Below, in pieces: positions 61,076 through 64,000 of a stretch of DNA of 64,000 bases (position 1 is its first letter; every line of letters starts with the position of its first letter). The stretch comes from an uncultured Paraprevotella sp. (GTDB taxonomy: Bacteria > Bacteroidota > Bacteroidia > Bacteroidales > Bacteroidaceae). A program made the translations under genes and the position numbers. The notes under the pieces are model-generated. The model was not told the origin of the DNA, made no database searches, and saw nothing but the letters and a program-made list of their open reading frames with translations. The stretch lies in the NCBI GenBank assembly GCA_900548345.1, contig URKA01000008.1, positions 1-64,000 on the forward strand, read 5' to 3'.

Positions 61076-63190
61076 TCAGGCCTTGCGTTCGAAAGGAATG
61101 CGGAAGCTGCATCCGTTTCTCCATTCCGAACAGCCGTATGCGGTTTTCCCTTTGATGATGTGTCCTTTTCCGCATAGTGGGCATACATCCCCTTCAGCCG
61201 GTTGGGCCGTGGCCTCTTCCTTTTTCTTTTTTCGTACGGTTTTCTTTACCGTTTTCTCCGTTGCCGTTCCTGTCTTGCGTTTGTTCCGTCCGGTGGGCGA
61301 CGCCTCTTCTTTGGTTTCCGTCACGCGCCGGTTGGTGTTGTCGGCCAATACGGTATGCACAATTTCCGCCACCATCTGTTTCAGTTCTTCAAGAAACGTA
61401 CGGGCTTCGTAGGTTTTCTTCTCTATCAGGCGCAGTTTACGTTCCCATATACCTGTAAGTTCGGCACTTTTGAGCAATTCTTCACGAATCAGGCTGATAA
61501 GTTCCACTCCCGTCGGGGTGGCAATCAGTTTTTTGCCGTCCTGACGTATATAATGTCTCTTGAACAGAGTCTGTATGATGGCTGCGCGGGTGGAGGGACG
61601 TCCGATGCCGTTCTCTTTCAATGCGTCGCGCAGTTCATCGTTGTCCACCAGCTTGCCGGCTGTTTCCATAGCTCTCAGCAGAGTGGCTTCGGTGTAGGGT
61701 TTGGGCGGCTGTGTCCATTTCTCCGCCAGGTCGGGCACGTGCGGGCCGCTTTCTCCTTTCACAAATGCCGGAAGTGTGCGTTCTTCTTCCTGTGTGCCGG
61801 GTGCAACCTCCGTTGTCTTACGCTCCTGTGCATACACATCGCGCCATCCCGGTATAAGGATTTGCTTTCCTGTAGCCTTGAACGGGATGCCGGCCGTTTC
61901 GCCGAGCACGGTTGTTGTGGCGAACTTGCAATCGGGATAGAAGCAGGCGATGAAGCGAAGTGCCACGAGACCGAACACCTTCTGTTCGTCGGGTGTCAGT
62001 CCGTGCGGTGCCACTCCGGTGGGAATAATGGCATGGTGGTCGGTCACTTTGGATGAGTCGAACACTTTCTTGCTTTTTTTCAGTGCGGCACCGCGAAGCG
62101 GTTGCAATAATACTCTGTATTCGCCTGCGATTCCGTTCAGTATGCCTTTGCATTTGGGGTAGATGTCATCGCTGAGGAAGGTGGTGTCCACACGCGGATA
62201 AGTGGTGAATTTCTTTTCGTACAGCGATTGGATGACCTGCAAGGTGAGGTCGGCAGAGAATCCGAACTTCCGGTTGCATTCCACCTGAAGCGAGGTCAGG
62301 TCGTAGAGGCGCGGAGGAGTTTCCGTTCCGTTCTTTTTCACGACCGAGGTGATGCCGAAAGGAGAGTCTTTGATTTGCTCCAAGGCCTGTCGTCCTTCCT
62401 CTTCCGAAGTGAATCCGCGCCGTGCGGAGTCGTTCCCCTTATTCTCTCCGTTCTTTTCTTGGGTGGTATTTCCGGTATTTTCTTCTTCCTCCTGTTCCAG
62501 TACGGCGGTGAATGTGGTGTCACGGTACACGGTGGTCAGTACCCAATACGGTTCGGGGGTGAAGTTTTCTATTTCCTGTTGCCGGTTGACAATCAAGGCG
62601 AGGGTTGGCGTTTGTACCCGTCCGATGCTCAGGACCTGGCGCCCCTGTGCATATTTAAGGGTATAGAGGCGGGTGGCGTTCATGCCTAAAGTCCAGTCAC
62701 CGATGGCACGGCTCAATCCGGCTTCATAAAGGGACTGGTATTCGCTTTGGTCTTTCAGATTCTCGAAACCTTCTTTGATGGCCTCTTCGGTGAGTGAGGA
62801 AATCCAAAGGCGTTTCACGGGACAACGTGCTCCGGCCTTTTGCATCACCCATCTCTGTATCAGCTCACCTTCCTGGCCGGCATCGCCGCAGTTGATAATC
62901 ATGTCGGCGGCCTGCATCAGTTTTTCTATGGTGCGGAACTGTTCTTCTATACCTTTGTCGTTTTTCAGTTTGATGCCGAAACGCGGCGGTATCATGGGTA
63001 GCTGGGAAAGGCTCCACGCTTTCCATAAAGGCGTGTATTCATGAGGTTCCTTCAACTCACATAAATGGCCGAAGGTCCATGTTACCTGATAGCCGTTTCC
63101 TTCCCAGTAGGTGCGCCGGTCTTGAGTGGCTCCCAGCACCTTGGCGATGTCCTTTCCTACGCTAGGTTTCTCGGCAATACATACAATCAT
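61076..63190 (-). CDS. topB: DNA topoisomerase III
   Basis: The 704-residue type IA topoisomerase relaxes and decatenates DNA through a 5'-phosphotyrosine link. The TOPRIM domain is at the N-terminus (CIAEKPSVGKDIAKVLG, then INCGDAGQEGELI for the metal-binding acids). The active-site Tyr331 lies in KFTTYPRVDTTFL, and ENGIGRPSTRA is the conserved motif near residue 545. After a Lys/Thr-rich linker (about 630-675), a C-terminal zinc-finger-like motif has CPLC and later Cys pairs (GCSEWRNGC). A Glu/Asn-rich insertion sits at about 232-255. This is a chromosomal housekeeping-like TopB; no mobile-element genes are nearby. Confidence 0.95.
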   Translation of the reverse strand: MIVCIAEKPSVGKDIAKVLGATQDRRTYWEGNGYQVTWTFGHLCELKEPHEYTPLWKAWSLSQLPMIPPRFGIKLKNDKGIEEQFRTIEKLMQAADMIINCGDAGQEGELIQRWVMQKAGARCPVKRLWISSLTEEAIKEGFENLKDQSEYQSLYEAGLSRAIGDWTLGMNATRLYTLKYAQGRQVLSIGRVQTPTLALIVNRQQEIENFTPEPYWVLTTVYRDTTFTAVLEQEEEENTGNTTQEKNGENKGNDSARRGFTSEEEGRQALEQIKDSPFGITSVVKKNGTETPPRLYDLTSLQVECNRKFGFSADLTLQVIQSLYEKKFTTYPRVDTTFLSDDIYPKCKGILNGIAGEYRVLLQPLRGAALKKSKKVFDSSKVTDHHAIIPTGVAPHGLTPDEQKVFGLVALRFIACFYPDCKFATTTVLGETAGIPFKATGKQILIPGWRDVYAQERKTTEVAPGTQEEERTLPAFVKGESGPHVPDLAEKWTQPPKPYTEATLLRAMETAGKLVDNDELRDALKENGIGRPSTRAAIIQTLFKRHYIRQDGKKLIATPTGVELISLIREELLKSAELTGIWERKLRLIEKKTYEARTFLEELKQMVAEIVHTVLADNTNRRVTETKEEASPTGRNKRKTGTATEKTVKKTVRKKKKEEATAQPAEGDVCPLCGKGHIIKGKTAYGCSEWRNGCSFRIPFERKA

Positions 63191-63218
63191 GCAACTCCTG
63201 AATTTGAAATTCCGAGGA

Positions 63219-63226
63219 CAAAGATA
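63219..63226 (-). promoter_or_regulatory. -7 promoter element of topB
   Basis: Minus-strand TATCTTTG is an exact TAnnTTTG match 29 bp before the topB start. Confidence 0.5.
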
Positions 63227-63246
63227 ATACTTTTCATCGGATTCTT

Positions 63247-63278
63247 ACCGTAAAAGACCTGCTTAATGCGGGTTTTAT
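63247..63278 (-). terminator. Probable terminator of the CapA-family gene
   Basis: On the minus strand a stem of about 9 bp (TAAAACCCGC with GCAGGTCTTTTA, wobble pairs included) has a T-rich right arm. It lies 20-50 bp after the stop at 63296. Confidence 0.5.
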
Positions 63279-63295
63279 TCCGTATGGAATTTGTT

Positions 63296-64000
63296 TCAAG
63301 GACAGACAACTTCAATCTGCCCGTCGGGATGAATCCGCAACGGTGTGTAGGGGAAATCGCTTTCTGTCAGCATTTTGATTTCGCGGGCGGCATGGGAGAG
63401 GGAATCGGGCAAAGGACCAAGGCCACGTTGCTGCATGAAGGAGTGGATTTGGCCGCCCTTGAAATGTCCGTAGGTGTCGAGGTCGGCTTCGATTAATGGG
63501 GCATAACCCAATTTGCTTGATAGGCTGACACGGTAGGGCGTACAGAAGTTACCCAAGCTGTAAGCAATAAGGTGCCCTTTATAGAGTTCTATGGCACGTG
63601 GAAGATGAGGCCCGTGCCCGAATACAACGTCTGCTCCGTTGTCTATGCACTGGTGGGCAAACTTTACTACATTGCCCTGTTTTCTACCTAAATACTCCTC
63701 TTCATCAAATGGCAGATGGCTGAATTTCAATCCTTCCCTTCCGCCATGAAAGGACACGACCAATATCTGGCATTTGTCGCGCAGGCCGCGGACGATTCGT
63801 CCGACCTCAGTCGTGTCGCGCAAGTCGGGTGTGAGCGGACTGATCGAAAATGCGCAGAATCCGAATGTGACACCATTGCGCCTGAATACGGTCGTTTCTG
63901 CAACCGGAGAGTGTCCTGCGTAGGCAATTGTTGTGGCTTTTAGTGTATTCCGGGTTGAAGACCGTCCTTTTTTTCCCAAGTCGTTTGTGTGGTTGTTGGC
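63296..64000 (-). CDS. CapA-family metallophosphatase-like protein (5' end outside window)
   Basis: The frame stays open to the window end, so the gene is cut at its start; 235 residues are visible. The edge contains ANNHTNDLG, the conserved Asn-His metal-binding motif of CapA/PgsA proteins. ILVVSFHGGRE and the ADVVFGHGPHLPRAIE motif with IAYSLGNFC follow, all hallmarks of the calcineurin-like CapA fold. Members are named for poly-gamma-glutamate capsule synthesis, but in Bacteroidetes most stand alone and the substrate is unknown. The missing part would hold the first metal ligands and any signal peptide. Confidence 0.88.
   Translation of the reverse strand, partial: ANNHTNDLGKKGRSSTRNTLKATTIAYAGHSPVAETTVFRRNGVTFGFCAFSISPLTPDLRDTTEVGRIVRGLRDKCQILVVSFHGGREGLKFSHLPFDEEEYLGRKQGNVVKFAHQCIDNGADVVFGHGPHLPRAIELYKGHLIAYSLGNFCTPYRVSLSSKLGYAPLIEADLDTYGHFKGGQIHSFMQQRGLGPLPDSLSHAAREIKMLTESDFPYTPLRIHPDGQIEVVCP

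Noticed and set aside
61076..63190. topB as a marker of a conjugative element
   Set aside because: TopB is common on such elements, but here no mobilisation, integrase or transfer genes flank it and it sits among ordinary chromosomal genes.

Overview
The window comes from a gut-type Bacteroidales chromosome, most likely Bacteroides or a close relative in Bacteroidaceae. The evidence is the SusC/SusD pair, BACON, LamG, DUF349, DUF1573, DUF4837 and DUF4843 proteins, ExbB-X-ExbD-ExbD and PorQ genes, and repeated promoters with the Bacteroidetes -7 consensus TAnnTTTG. There is no prophage, integrative element, insertion sequence or CRISPR array. Most of the window is ordinary chromosome; the accessory material is surface and carbohydrate genes plus unusual short intergenic repeats.

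Layout. 1-68: tRNA-Gln cut by the window edge. 236-6803 (minus): a six-gene cell-envelope operon with two LPP20-like proteins, BACON/LamG and LamG lipoproteins, a transglutaminase-like protein broken by a frameshift, and a membrane protein with a zinc-ribbon-like tail. 6970-7555: a small HTH protein preceded by a strongly folded noncoding stretch. 7656-14189: housekeeping (DUF349 protein, CorA, RsmA, a flippase-like membrane protein, PepD). 14607-21415: a very large alpha-2-macroglobulin without the thioester motif, and an esterase-like phytase-family protein. 21515-25594: an esterase-GH97 fusion and a GH43 enzyme. 25759-29034: DUF4837, DUF1573 and MeaB.

29508-41657 is a surface locus: a secreted repeat protein, an LRR protein, SusC, SusD, DUF4843 and PKD-like lipoproteins and a TlpA-like thioredoxin. 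41958-44540 (minus) holds ispH, cmk and porQ. 44778-50654 holds TonB, a prenyl synthase, TatD, tRNA-Ser, the ExbB/X/ExbD/ExbD energy module and an Lrp regulator. TonB and the Exb complex would power SusC-type transporters. 50704-52623 (minus) holds folA, thyA and a membrane protein. 52751-54890 holds an RNA m5C methyltransferase and a degenerate low-molecular-weight phosphatase homologue. 54940-64000 (minus) holds a PorE-like OmpA/beta-propeller lipoprotein, a large multidomain polysaccharide lyase-like protein, topoisomerase III and a partial CapA-family protein.

The most unusual signals lie between genes. Three intergenic regions carry arrays of a CACAGGT-centred unit with exact 22-bp spacing, one folded into a perfect 35-bp inverted repeat. 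Two related palindromes start with ATGGCACAC. There is a 4 x 21-bp tandem repeat, a perfect 25-bp palindrome that includes the end of folA, a perfect 20-bp inverted repeat touching a promoter, and the folded RNA candidate. All assignments come from reading the sequence; no database search was run.
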